From NCBI GenBank assembly GCA_046350655.1, contig JAXMAB010000010.1:124001-188000 (forward strand): a stretch of 64,000 nt of DNA, in the 5' to 3' direction. Position 1 is the stretch's first letter. Every line of letters begins with the position of its first letter. The notes below the pieces were generated by a model. That model was not told where the DNA came from and searched no databases. It saw only the letters and a list, made by a program, of their open reading frames with translations. Below, piece after piece: positions 42,750 to 50,804 of this stretch. Source of the DNA: JAEUHO01 sp046350655 (GTDB taxonomy: Bacteria; Planctomycetota; PLA2; JAEUHO01). Position numbers and translations under genes: made by a program.

Positions 42750-44336
42750 ATGTCGTCCGCCGTTCCCCCTCCGCTCGGGTCCGGCCGCGGCGTCCGCCGC
42801 GGGCTGGAGTGGCTCGGCTGGGTCGCGGGCAGCATCGCGCTCGCGGGGGCGATGGCGCAGGGGGCGGGGGCCCCCGACGTCGTCCCGCTGTGGCCGATGG
42901 CGGGGATCGTGGTGGGCGTGTTGTTCGCCCTCCCGCGGGCGCGCGCGCTCGCGATCGTCGCGGCCGCCGCGATCGGGAACGCGGTGTTCGACCTCGCGGT
43001 CCAGCACCGGCCGCCGGCGGCGGCGGCGATCTCGGCGATCGGCGCGGTGCTCGAGCCGATGGTCGTGTTCGTGGTCCTCCGGCGCGTCGGCGTGCGCGGC
43101 CTCGAGCTCCGCTCGTTCCCGGAGCTGGCGTGGTTCGCCGGGCTCGGCGCGGCCGTCGCGCCGTTCGTCACGTCGATCGTCACGTTCGGCGGGTACGAGC
43201 TCCACCACGGCCGGCCGCTCCTCGGCGAGGCGGTGCTGACGTGGTGGATGAGCGACGCGCTCGCGATCCTCGTCCTCGCGCCGCTGACGGCCGCGGTGCT
43301 CGCCGGGCGCGCGCGTTGGCCGCGCGGCCGCGCGGGCGAGAGCTGGGCGGCGCTCGGGGTCAGCGCGGGGTTCGCGTTCCTGCTGTTCGGCCCGTTCTTC
43401 GACGACCTCCCGACGGTCCTCAAGTTCCCCTATTGGATGTCGGCGGTGTTCCTCTGGGTCGCGCTGCGCGCGGGGCGGTGGGGCGCGATCGTGGGGACCG
43501 CGGCGCTCGCCTTCGTCGCGGTCGGCGGGACCTCGCGCGGCTACGGCCCGTTCGCGGCGGCGGCGCGGACCGACGCCGGGCGCGTGGCGCTCGCGCAGGT
43601 CTTCGTCGCGCTGGGCTTCGTCCTCACCGTCGGCGCGTCCCTGCTGGTCGAGCGGCTCGAGACGGTCGTCGAGGCGTTGCGGTCGCGCCGTCGCGCGCTG
43701 GCGACCTCGTCGGCGACGCTGCGTCGCGAGCGCGAGCACCTCCACGCGGTGCTCGACGCGATGGCCGAGGCGGTCGTGGTATGCGACGCCGCGGGCGCGC
43801 CGGTCCTGCGCAACGCCGCGGCGATCGCGCTCCGGCTGCACCTGCCGAGCGGCGTCGGCGGCGGCGCCCGGGCCTTGCGTCCCGACGGCCGGACCCCGTT
43901 CCCGGCGGACGAGCTGCCCGCGTGCCGCGCGCTGCGCGGCGCGGTGACCGACCGCGTGCGGATCGCGGGCGCGTCGGAGGCGGACGGGAGCGTGCGTCAG
44001 CTCGAGGCGAACGCCCGCCCGCTGCGGGCGCCCGACGGCACCGTACGCGGCGCGGTCGTCGTGTTCACCGACGTCACGTCGGTCGCGGCGGCGGAGGTCG
44101 AGCGCCAGCGCCTCGTGGACGACCTCCAGCGCACGGTCGCGGAGGTGAAGGTGCTGCGGGGGATCCTCCCGATCTGTGGGTATTGCAAGCGGATTCGGGA
44201 CGAACAAGGGGACTGGACCCGTCTCGAGACGTTCGTCACGGAGCGTTCGCAGGCGTCGTTCAGCCACGGCGTCTGCCCCGACTGCCTGCAGCGGGTGCTC
44301 ACGACGCCGGGGGGTCGGCCCGCCGGTTCGTCCTGA
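42750..44336 (+). CDS. MASE1-PAS sensor protein without a known output domain
   Basis: 528-residue membrane sensor. The first roughly 300 residues form a MASE1-type sensor with about eight helices (VVPLWPMAGIVVGVLFALP, LTWWMSDALAILVLAPLTAA). A coiled-coil (RRALATSSATLRREREHL) leads to a PAS domain (about 335-450). The C-terminus has ILPICGYCKRIRDEQGDW and SHGVCPDCLQ, a C-x2-C ... C-x2-C motif that follows PAS domains in many signalling proteins. There is no HisKA/HATPase, GGDEF or EAL domain. ATG 42750 is preferred over the in-frame ATG 42711 because the latter overlaps a -10-like box. It lies 49 bases before the hybrid kinase and may act with it. Confidence 0.82.
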   Translation: MSSAVPPPLGSGRGVRRGLEWLGWVAGSIALAGAMAQGAGAPDVVPLWPMAGIVVGVLFALPRARALAIVAAAAIGNAVFDLAVQHRPPAAAAISAIGAVLEPMVVFVVLRRVGVRGLELRSFPELAWFAGLGAAVAPFVTSIVTFGGYELHHGRPLLGEAVLTWWMSDALAILVLAPLTAAVLAGRARWPRGRAGESWAALGVSAGFAFLLFGPFFDDLPTVLKFPYWMSAVFLWVALRAGRWGAIVGTAALAFVAVGGTSRGYGPFAAAARTDAGRVALAQVFVALGFVLTVGASLLVERLETVVEALRSRRRALATSSATLRREREHLHAVLDAMAEAVVVCDAAGAPVLRNAAAIALRLHLPSGVGGGARALRPDGRTPFPADELPACRALRGAVTDRVRIAGASEADGSVRQLEANARPLRAPDGTVRGAVVVFTDVTSVAAAEVERQRLVDDLQRTVAEVKVLRGILPICGYCKRIRDEQGDWTRLETFVTERSQASFSHGVCPDCLQRVLTTPGGRPAGSS

Positions 44337-44385
44337 ACCGCCCGACGTCACGGGGCTACGCTTGGGATGCGCGGGGGGTGGCTCG

Positions 44386-47300
44386 ATGCGATGGCGGTGG
44401 CCGAAGCCCTGGGAGATCGTGATCCCCGTCGCGGGGCTCGTCGTCGCGGTCCTCGGCGTCGGCTTCGCCCTCCGCGCCGCCGACGCGTCGGCGGTCGCGA
44501 CGTGGCGGCGCACCCTCGAGCAGGAGCGCGACGAGCACCGCGCGCGCGTCGACGCCTGGCTCGACGCGGGGCGCATGACCGCGCGGCTCGCGGCCGGCTA
44601 CCCGACCGCGCGGTACATCGTCGAGGGCCGGTCCGAGGGGCCTCAGCCGTTCCCCGCGACGGAGGGCGCGGTCCCTCATCTCACGCGACTCCTCGCGGAC
44701 CTCTGCCGCGAGAGCGGCTTCGACGCGGCGTTCGTCGTCTCGGCGGCGGGCGCCGTCGTCGCCGCGACGCCGGGCGCCACCGCGGCGGCGGAAGACCTCG
44801 CGCTCGCGCGCCAGGCGCTCACCTCCGAGGCCGCCACGGCGGCGCTGGCGCACGGGACGTCGGGCGCGAGCGCGCGATTCGCCGCGCCCATCCGCGCCGA
44901 GCGGCACGGGGTCGCGCCCGCCGGCGCCGTGGTGATCCGGGAGGACGCCGCGCGTCGGCTCTATCCCGCGATCGACCGCCCGGCGGACACCGACGTGCCC
45001 GTCGAGGTCTTCCTGGTCGAGCGGACGGCCGAAGGCTTCCGCGCCATCGGGCCTGCCCGCACCGAGGCCGGGCGGCCGGTGATCGCGGAGGCCCGCGCAC
45101 CGCAGGACTGCCTCGAAGGGGACGACGTCGAGGCGGAGCACAGCGAGACCGGGACCGACGGCGCGGGTCGCGAGGTCATCGTCGCGCACGGGCGCCTGCG
45201 CACGGCGCCGTGGACGATCGTCTGCTCGGTGCTGCGCGCCGACGCGCTCGGGCGGAGCCGCGGGACCGTCCTCTCGCTGGCGTTCGGGACCGGCGCCGCG
45301 GCCCTCGGCCTCGCGCTGGCACTGGTCGGGATCCGGCAGCGTCGCCTCGCCGAGCAGCGCGTCGCCACCCTCGCGGTGGCCGCGCGGCTCGAGGACGCGC
45401 TCGACCGCGGCGACGACGTCGCGTTGTTCGTCCGCGAGGACGGGATCGTCACCGAGGCGCACGGCGCGGTCCCTCAGGTGTACGGGACCGACCACGCCGC
45501 GCTGATCGGCCGCAGCCTCGCCGACCTGGTCCCGCCGGCCCGGCGCATCGAGGGCGGCGGCCGCGTGCCGTCCGCGGGCGCGCGGGTGGACGAGACCGTC
45601 CACCAGCGCGCGGACGGCCGAGAGGTCCCGGTCGAGGTCACCTTCCAGCGCATCGAGGGCGGCGGTCGCGACGCCGTCGCGCTCGTGCGCGTCCGCGACG
45701 TCACGGCGCGGCGCCGCGACGAGGACCGGCTCCACGCCGTCAACCGGCTCCTGCGGATGCGGTCCGCGCTCTCGCAGGGGCTGTCCGTCGCGACGGACCG
45801 CGGGACCGTCCTCGCGACGACGTGCCGCATCGCGGCCGAGCAGGGCGGCTTCCGGCTCGCGTGGATCGGCGAGCCCGCCCCGGACGGGCGCGTGGTCCCG
45901 GTCGAGGTCGCGGGCGGGGCCCGGGCCCACGTCGGCGCCCTCGCGTCGCGGTGGGACGGCGCGCCGGCCGGCCGCGGGCCCGCGGGGCGCGCGCTCGCCG
46001 AGCGGCGGACCGTGGTGTGCGCGGAGGTCGCCACCGACCCCGCCTGCGCCGGCTGGGTGGACGCGGCGCGGGCGGCGGGGGTGCGCTCCACCGCCGCGGT
46101 GCCCGTGGGCGCCGCCGCGGGCACGACCGCCGCCGCCGTGCTCGTCCTCCACGCGACCGAGCCGTCCGCCTTCGACGGCGAGGTCCTCGGCGTCGCCGAG
46201 TCCATCGCCGCGGACGTGGCCGGGGCGCTCGACCGCCTCGCCGCCCGGGCCGCCGAACGCGACGCGGGCGAGCGGCTGCGCGCGAGCGAGGCGGCGCACC
46301 GCCTGCTGTTCGAGTCGAACCCGTCGCCCATGTGGGTGTTCGACGTCGAGACGTTCCGGATCCTGCGGGTGAACGACGCCGCCGTCGCGGTCTACGGCTG
46401 GTCGCGGGAGGAGCTGACGAGGATGACCGTCGTCGAGATGCGCCCCCCGGAGGACCGCGCGCGGTTCGTCGAGCACGCGACGCGCCTCCGGTCCGGCGTG
46501 GAGGAGCCGAGCGAGTGGCGCCACGTCCGCAAGGACGGCACCGTGTTCCCGGTCCGCGTCATCCACAGCACGATCGAGTTCCTCGGCCGGCCGGCGCGCC
46601 TCGTCCTCATCGAGGACCTGACGGAGCGCCGCCGCGCCGAGGAGGCCACCCGCACGCTCGTCCGCGCCGTCGAGCAGAGCCCGGTGTCGATCGTGGTGAC
46701 GAACCGCGCCGGCGTCATCGAGTACGTCAACCCGCAGTTCTGCCGCGCGTCGGGGTACGAGGCCCACGAGGCCCTCGGCGCCAACCCGCGCATCCTCAAG
46801 TCCGGCCGGACGCCGCCCGAGGTCTACGCCGACCTCTGGCGGTCGGGCCTCGCGGGCCGCACCTGGCGCGGCGAGCTCGTCAACCGGCGCAAGGACGGCC
46901 GCGAGTACACCGAGCTCGCCACGATCGCGCCGGTCCACGACGCGGCGGGCGCCGTCACCCACTTCGTCGCGGTGAAGGAGGACCTCACGGACCGGCGGGC
47001 CATGGAGGCCCGCGCGGTCTCGGCCGAGGCGCGGTTCCTCCAGGCGCAGAAGCTCGAGGCCGTCGGCCAGCTCGCCGGCGGCGTCGCGCACGACTTCAAC
47101 AACCTCCTCTGCGTGATCCTCGGCTACGGCCAGATGGTCGCGACCTCGCTCGGCCGCGGGCACCCCGAGGCCGGCAAGGTCGAGCAGGTGATCGCGGCCG
47201 GCAAGCGGGCCGAGTCGCTCACGCGGCAGCTCCTCGCGTTCAGCCGCCGGCAGGTCCTCCAGCCCCGCGTCGTGGACCTCCACGAGGTCGTGCGCGGCTT

Positions 47301-48177
47301 CGAGAAGATGCTCCGTCGCCTCATCGGCGAGGACGTCGAGCTGCGCACGCGCTTCGAAGCGGCCTCGCCCGTCGTCCTCGTCGACCCGGGCCAGCTCGAG
47401 CAGGTGCTCCTCAACCTCACCGTCAACGCCCGCGACGCCATGCCCCACGGCGGCCACGTCACGATCGGCACGCGCTCGGTGGACGTCGTCGGCGACCTCG
47501 AGATCGGCGGCGAGGTCGTCGAGCCGGGCCCGTGGCTCGTGCTCTCCGTCGAGGACGACGGCACGGGCATGGACGCGGCCACGCTGGCGCGCATCTTCGA
47601 GCCGTTCTTCACCACCAAGCCCGCGGGCCACGGCACCGGGCTCGGGCTCCCGACCGTGCACGGCATCGTCCGCCAGAGCGGCGGGCACGTCGGCGTCGAG
47701 AGCACGCTCGGCAAGGGCTCGACGTTCTCCATCTACCTCCCGCGCTTCGCCGGCCACGTCGAGGCGGCCGCGCCCGTCGAGGTCGACCTGAAGGCGTTCG
47801 CCGGCCACGAGACCGTCCTCGTCGTCGAGGACCAGGACGGCGTGCGCGAGCTGGTCCGCGCCTGGCTCGAGGGTCTCGGCTACGCCGTGATCGTCGCGAC
47901 GGACGGCGCGGACGCGCTGGAGGTCGTCGAGCGGCTGCAGCGGCCGGTGGACCTGCTCCTGACCGACATCGTGATGCCGCACCTCGGCGGCCGCGAGGTC
48001 GCCGAGCGCCTCCTCGCCCGCTGGCCCGGCCTCCAGGTGGTCTACATGTCCGGCTACACGAGCGACGTGATCGCGCGGCAGGGCATCCTCGAGACGGGCG
48101 TGCGGCTCCTCGAGAAGCCCCTCTCGCAGGCCGCGCTGGCGAAGATGGTGCGGGAGACGCTCGACGCGCGCCGCTGA
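44386..48177 (+). CDS. Multi-PAS/GAF hybrid histidine kinase with receiver domain
   Basis: 1263-residue membrane kinase. TM1 (about 10-30), a periplasmic sensor (about 30-300) and TM2 (about 300-322, LSLAFGTGAAALGLALALVG). Then PAS (about 340-450), GAF (about 460-630), PAS (about 640-760) and PAS (about 765-880). HisKA carries LAGGVAHDFNNLL with His 902; HATPase has NLTVNARDAMPHGG, EDDGTGMDAAT and GHGTGLGLPTVHGIV. A C-terminal receiver domain has ETVLVVEDQDGVRELV and phosphorylated Asp 1194 (LLLTDIVMPHLGG). No DNA-binding output. ATG 44386 has a GGGGGG ribosome site and a TACGCT box 23 bases upstream. It precedes the caspase cassette by 75 bases on the same strand; a functional link is possible but unproven. 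Confidence 0.93.
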   Translation: MRWRWPKPWEIVIPVAGLVVAVLGVGFALRAADASAVATWRRTLEQERDEHRARVDAWLDAGRMTARLAAGYPTARYIVEGRSEGPQPFPATEGAVPHLTRLLADLCRESGFDAAFVVSAAGAVVAATPGATAAAEDLALARQALTSEAATAALAHGTSGASARFAAPIRAERHGVAPAGAVVIREDAARRLYPAIDRPADTDVPVEVFLVERTAEGFRAIGPARTEAGRPVIAEARAPQDCLEGDDVEAEHSETGTDGAGREVIVAHGRLRTAPWTIVCSVLRADALGRSRGTVLSLAFGTGAAALGLALALVGIRQRRLAEQRVATLAVAARLEDALDRGDDVALFVREDGIVTEAHGAVPQVYGTDHAALIGRSLADLVPPARRIEGGGRVPSAGARVDETVHQRADGREVPVEVTFQRIEGGGRDAVALVRVRDVTARRRDEDRLHAVNRLLRMRSALSQGLSVATDRGTVLATTCRIAAEQGGFRLAWIGEPAPDGRVVPVEVAGGARAHVGALASRWDGAPAGRGPAGRALAERRTVVCAEVATDPACAGWVDAARAAGVRSTAAVPVGAAAGTTAAAVLVLHATEPSAFDGEVLGVAESIAADVAGALDRLAARAAERDAGERLRASEAAHRLLFESNPSPMWVFDVETFRILRVNDAAVAVYGWSREELTRMTVVEMRPPEDRARFVEHATRLRSGVEEPSEWRHVRKDGTVFPVRVIHSTIEFLGRPARLVLIEDLTERRRAEEATRTLVRAVEQSPVSIVVTNRAGVIEYVNPQFCRASGYEAHEALGANPRILKSGRTPPEVYADLWRSGLAGRTWRGELVNRRKDGREYTELATIAPVHDAAGAVTHFVAVKEDLTDRRAMEARAVSAEARFLQAQKLEAVGQLAGGVAHDFNNLLCVILGYGQMVATSLGRGHPEAGKVEQVIAAGKRAESLTRQLLAFSRRQVLQPRVVDLHEVVRGFEKMLRRLIGEDVELRTRFEAASPVVLVDPGQLEQVLLNLTVNARDAMPHGGHVTIGTRSVDVVGDLEIGGEVVEPGPWLVLSVEDDGTGMDAATLARIFEPFFTTKPAGHGTGLGLPTVHGIVRQSGGHVGVESTLGKGSTFSIYLPRFAGHVEAAAPVEVDLKAFAGHETVLVVEDQDGVRELVRAWLEGLGYAVIVATDGADALEVVERLQRPVDLLLTDIVMPHLGGREVAERLLARWPGLQVVYMSGYTSDVIARQGILETGVRLLEKPLSQAALAKMVRETLDARR

Positions 48178-48232
48178 CCGGCGCGCATCGGGATCGTCGC
48201 GGCGCCGCGGGCCGTCGGCGCGAGGACCGGCG

Positions 48233-48238
48233 TAGAAT
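48233..48238 (+). promoter_or_regulatory. -10-like box of the caspase cassette
   Basis: TAGAAT 14 bases before ATG 48253, in the 75-base spacer after the hybrid kinase. It is among the best -10 matches in the window. Confidence 0.4.
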
Positions 48239-48252
48239 GGCGCCGGGGTCCC

Positions 48253-49443
48253 ATGCACGTCGCGACGACGACCCGCCTTCCCGGTACGCGAGGCCCGGTC
48301 GCCGGCGTGCCCGTCCGCGTCGCAGCGCTCCTCGCGCTCCTCGCGTCCGCCGTCCTCCGGGGCCCGGCGACCGCGGGGCCGTCCGCGCCGGCGGACGGCG
48401 ACGCCGCGCGGCTGGTGGTGCTCCTCGCGGCCGACACCCTCGATCCGGACATCGGCGAGAGCGTGGCGACGGACCTGCGGCAGGTCCGCGCGACGCTCGA
48501 GGCGGGGGTGCCGGCGTCGCGGCTCGTCGTCGTCGAGCGGACGGGCGCGGACGTCGCGCCCGCGGCGCTGCGCGCGGCGATCGCCGCCCTCGAGGTCCGG
48601 TCCGACGACGCGCTCCTCTGCTACTGGGCCGGCCACGGCGCGTGGGCGGACGCCGGCGCCTACCTCCGCCCGCGCGGCGAGGTGCTCCCCCGCGACGACC
48701 TGCGGAAGGCGCTCGTCGCGCGCGGCGCGGGCCTCACGGTCCTGCTCACGGACTGCTGCGGCACGTACGTCGGCGAGACGTTCCTGTTCGCGCCGCCGCG
48801 CGTCGACCCCGACGTGTTCCGCGACCTCTTCTTCCGCGCGCGCGGCGTCGTCGACGTCACGGCCGCCGCCCGCGGGCAGGTCGCCGTGGGCGACCGCGCC
48901 ACGGGCGGCGTGTTCACGCAGGCGCTCGTCCGGACGCTCACGGGCACGCCGCGCGCGACGCTCGACGCCGACCGCGACGGCGTCGTCGCGTGGTCGGAGG
49001 CGGTGGAGGCGCTGCGCGCGGGCACCAAGGACACGCTCGCGATGTTGCACCCGCGCGGCCTCGTCGTCGCGGGCCGCGCCGTGCAGGGGCAGACGCCGCA
49101 CGTGTTCGGCGACCTGGCGCGCCCGGGCCCGCCGGTCCCGCGCGCCCCGAAGCGGCTCGGCGTGCGGACGGAGGCGGGGAAGGACGGCGCGCGGGTCGTC
49201 GAGGTGCTCGCCGGCACCCCCGCCGCGTGGATGGGCGTGCGCGCGGGCGAGCTCGTCGTCGAGGTGCGGGTGCTCGGCGCGGAGGGGGGCGAGGACGCGA
49301 GGCCCGTGCGCTCGCCGGACGACCTCGGCGCGGCGCTCGGGGCAGCCGGCGCCGGCGGGCTCGTCGTGCTCGTGCTGCGGGACCCCGCCGTCCCGGATCC
49401 CGCGCGGCGCGATCGCGAGGTCCCGGTGAGACTCTCGCCATGA
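48253..49443 (+). CDS. Secreted caspase-like protein with EF-hand loop and PDZ domain
   Basis: 396-residue protein with a signal segment (about 20-42, VRVAALLALLASAVL). The caspase-like (peptidase C14) fold has its catalytic dyad in CYWAGHGAWAD (His 128) and LLTDCCGTYVG (Cys 168/169). A canonical 12-residue EF-hand loop follows, DADRDGVVAWSE (238-249), with Asp at positions 1, 3 and 5, Gly at 6 and Glu at 12. The C-terminal 100 residues form a PDZ domain (VVEVLAGTPAAWMGVRAGEL). GTG 48307 is an alternative start giving a cleaner signal peptide; the region before it carries a copy of the intergenic GCGAGGCCCGG repeat. First gene of a four-gene coupled cassette. Cleavage specificity (Arg/Lys as in metacaspases) is not determinable here. 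Confidence 0.8.
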   Translation: MHVATTTRLPGTRGPVAGVPVRVAALLALLASAVLRGPATAGPSAPADGDAARLVVLLAADTLDPDIGESVATDLRQVRATLEAGVPASRLVVVERTGADVAPAALRAAIAALEVRSDDALLCYWAGHGAWADAGAYLRPRGEVLPRDDLRKALVARGAGLTVLLTDCCGTYVGETFLFAPPRVDPDVFRDLFFRARGVVDVTAAARGQVAVGDRATGGVFTQALVRTLTGTPRATLDADRDGVVAWSEAVEALRAGTKDTLAMLHPRGLVVAGRAVQGQTPHVFGDLARPGPPVPRAPKRLGVRTEAGKDGARVVEVLAGTPAAWMGVRAGELVVEVRVLGAEGGEDARPVRSPDDLGAALGAAGAGGLVVLVLRDPAVPDPARRDREVPVRLSP

Positions 49444-50804
49444 GCCGCCGCGGGCCCCTCGCCGTCCTCCTCGTCGCCGCGCTCGCCGGCTCGGCGGCCT
49501 GCGGCGGCGACCGCGCGCCGCCGCCGCCGCCCGACGTCGTCGCGCGCGGCGCGGGCGACGGGCCGCCGCCGGCGGTGCCGTCGGCCGCCGAGCCCGTGCC
49601 CGACAGCGTGACGGTGCTCTGGGCGACGGACCGCGCCCGGTTCGCGCCCGACGCCGCGTGGTACGCGCGCCGGTTCCTGCCCGCGGCCGTCGCCCTCGCC
49701 GTCGGCGCGGGCCTCGCGGTCCGGATGCGCCGGATGCTGCGCGAGAGGTACCTCTGGCGGGCCCGGGCCGCCGCCTGGCTCACCGCGGCGGCCACGCTGG
49801 GGCTCGCCGCGCACGGCGGGCTCGACGCGCTGCGCGCGGCGAAGCGGTCGGCGCGGCTCGCGGTGCAGTACGGCGACGAACGCCTCGCCGTCGCCGGCCG
49901 GCCGGGCCTGCCCCTCGAGACGGGGCTCGCGCAGGTCACGATCCCGCCGCACCACGTCGTGGGCGAGGTGGAGCGCCCGAGCGTGTGGCGCGGCGACCTG
50001 TTCGAGGACCCGCAGGAGCACATGGTCGTCCACGGCATCGCGCCGCAGCCGGAGGACGCCTGGTTCACGACCCTGCGCGACGTGGTGGCCGGGAGCGACG
50101 CGCAGGACGCGTTCGTGTTCGTGCACGGCTACAACGTCACGTTCGAGGAGGCGCTGCTGCGGACCGCGCAGATCGCCTACGACCTGAAGTTCCGCGGGGC
50201 GCCGATCTGCTTCTCGTGGCCATCGCAGGGCGGCGTCGCCGAGTACACGGTGGACGAGGCGAACGTGCGGTGGGCCACGCCGCACCTCGAGCGGTTCCTC
50301 GTGGCGCTCAAGGAGCGGTCGGGCGCCGCCCGCATCCACCTGATCGCGCACAGCATGGGCAACCGCGCGCTCACGGAGACGCTGCAGCGGCTGCGGGCCA
50401 CGCTGAAGCCGGGCGAGACGCTCTTCCACGAGATCGTGCTCGCGGCCCCGGACGTGGACGCGGACACGTTCCGCGACGACCTCGCGCCCGCGCTGCTGCC
50501 CACGGCGAGCCGCGTGACGCTGTACGCCTCGTCGCGCGACGCGGCGCTGCAGCTCTCGCGCAAGGTGCACGGCTACCCGCGGGCCGGCGAGGCGGGCGAC
50601 GGGCTCGTCGTCGTGCCCGGGCTCGAGACGGTGGACGTGTCGGAGGTCTCGGGGAGCCACTCGTACATCGGGAACAACGGCCGCGTGCTCGACGACCTCG
50701 GCGCGCTGCTCCTGCGGCGCGCGAAACGCGCCGCGGGGCCCGGCCTCGTCGCGCAGGTGCTCCGCGGCCTGCCGTACTGGCGGCTGCAGGGGACGTCGCG
50801 GTGA
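49440..50804 (+). CDS. DUF900-type alpha/beta hydrolase lipoprotein
   Basis: 454-residue protein with a lipobox (LAGSAACGGD), a Pro-rich linker, a TM-like helix (about 78-95) and an alpha/beta hydrolase domain of the DUF900 type (about 190-430): DAFVFVHGYNVTFEEALLR (oxyanion loop), ICFSWPSQGG, IHLIAHSMGNRALTE (nucleophile elbow G/A-H-S-M-G, Ser near 306) and the family's GSHSYI segment near 407, which likely gives the catalytic His. Predicted serine esterase or lipase. ATG 49440 overlaps the stop of the caspase-like gene (ATGA) and its own stop overlaps the next start (GTGA). It sits between two caspase-like genes. Confidence 0.85.
   Translation: MSRRGPLAVLLVAALAGSAACGGDRAPPPPPDVVARGAGDGPPPAVPSAAEPVPDSVTVLWATDRARFAPDAAWYARRFLPAAVALAVGAGLAVRMRRMLRERYLWRARAAAWLTAAATLGLAAHGGLDALRAAKRSARLAVQYGDERLAVAGRPGLPLETGLAQVTIPPHHVVGEVERPSVWRGDLFEDPQEHMVVHGIAPQPEDAWFTTLRDVVAGSDAQDAFVFVHGYNVTFEEALLRTAQIAYDLKFRGAPICFSWPSQGGVAEYTVDEANVRWATPHLERFLVALKERSGAARIHLIAHSMGNRALTETLQRLRATLKPGETLFHEIVLAAPDVDADTFRDDLAPALLPTASRVTLYASSRDAALQLSRKVHGYPRAGEAGDGLVVVPGLETVDVSEVSGSHSYIGNNGRVLDDLGALLLRRAKRAAGPGLVAQVLRGLPYWRLQGTSR

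Noticed and set aside
44356..49101. Long minus-strand open frame opposite the hybrid kinase and caspase-like gene
   Set aside because: Same cause: low-complexity antisense translation, no start signal and no recognisable domain.
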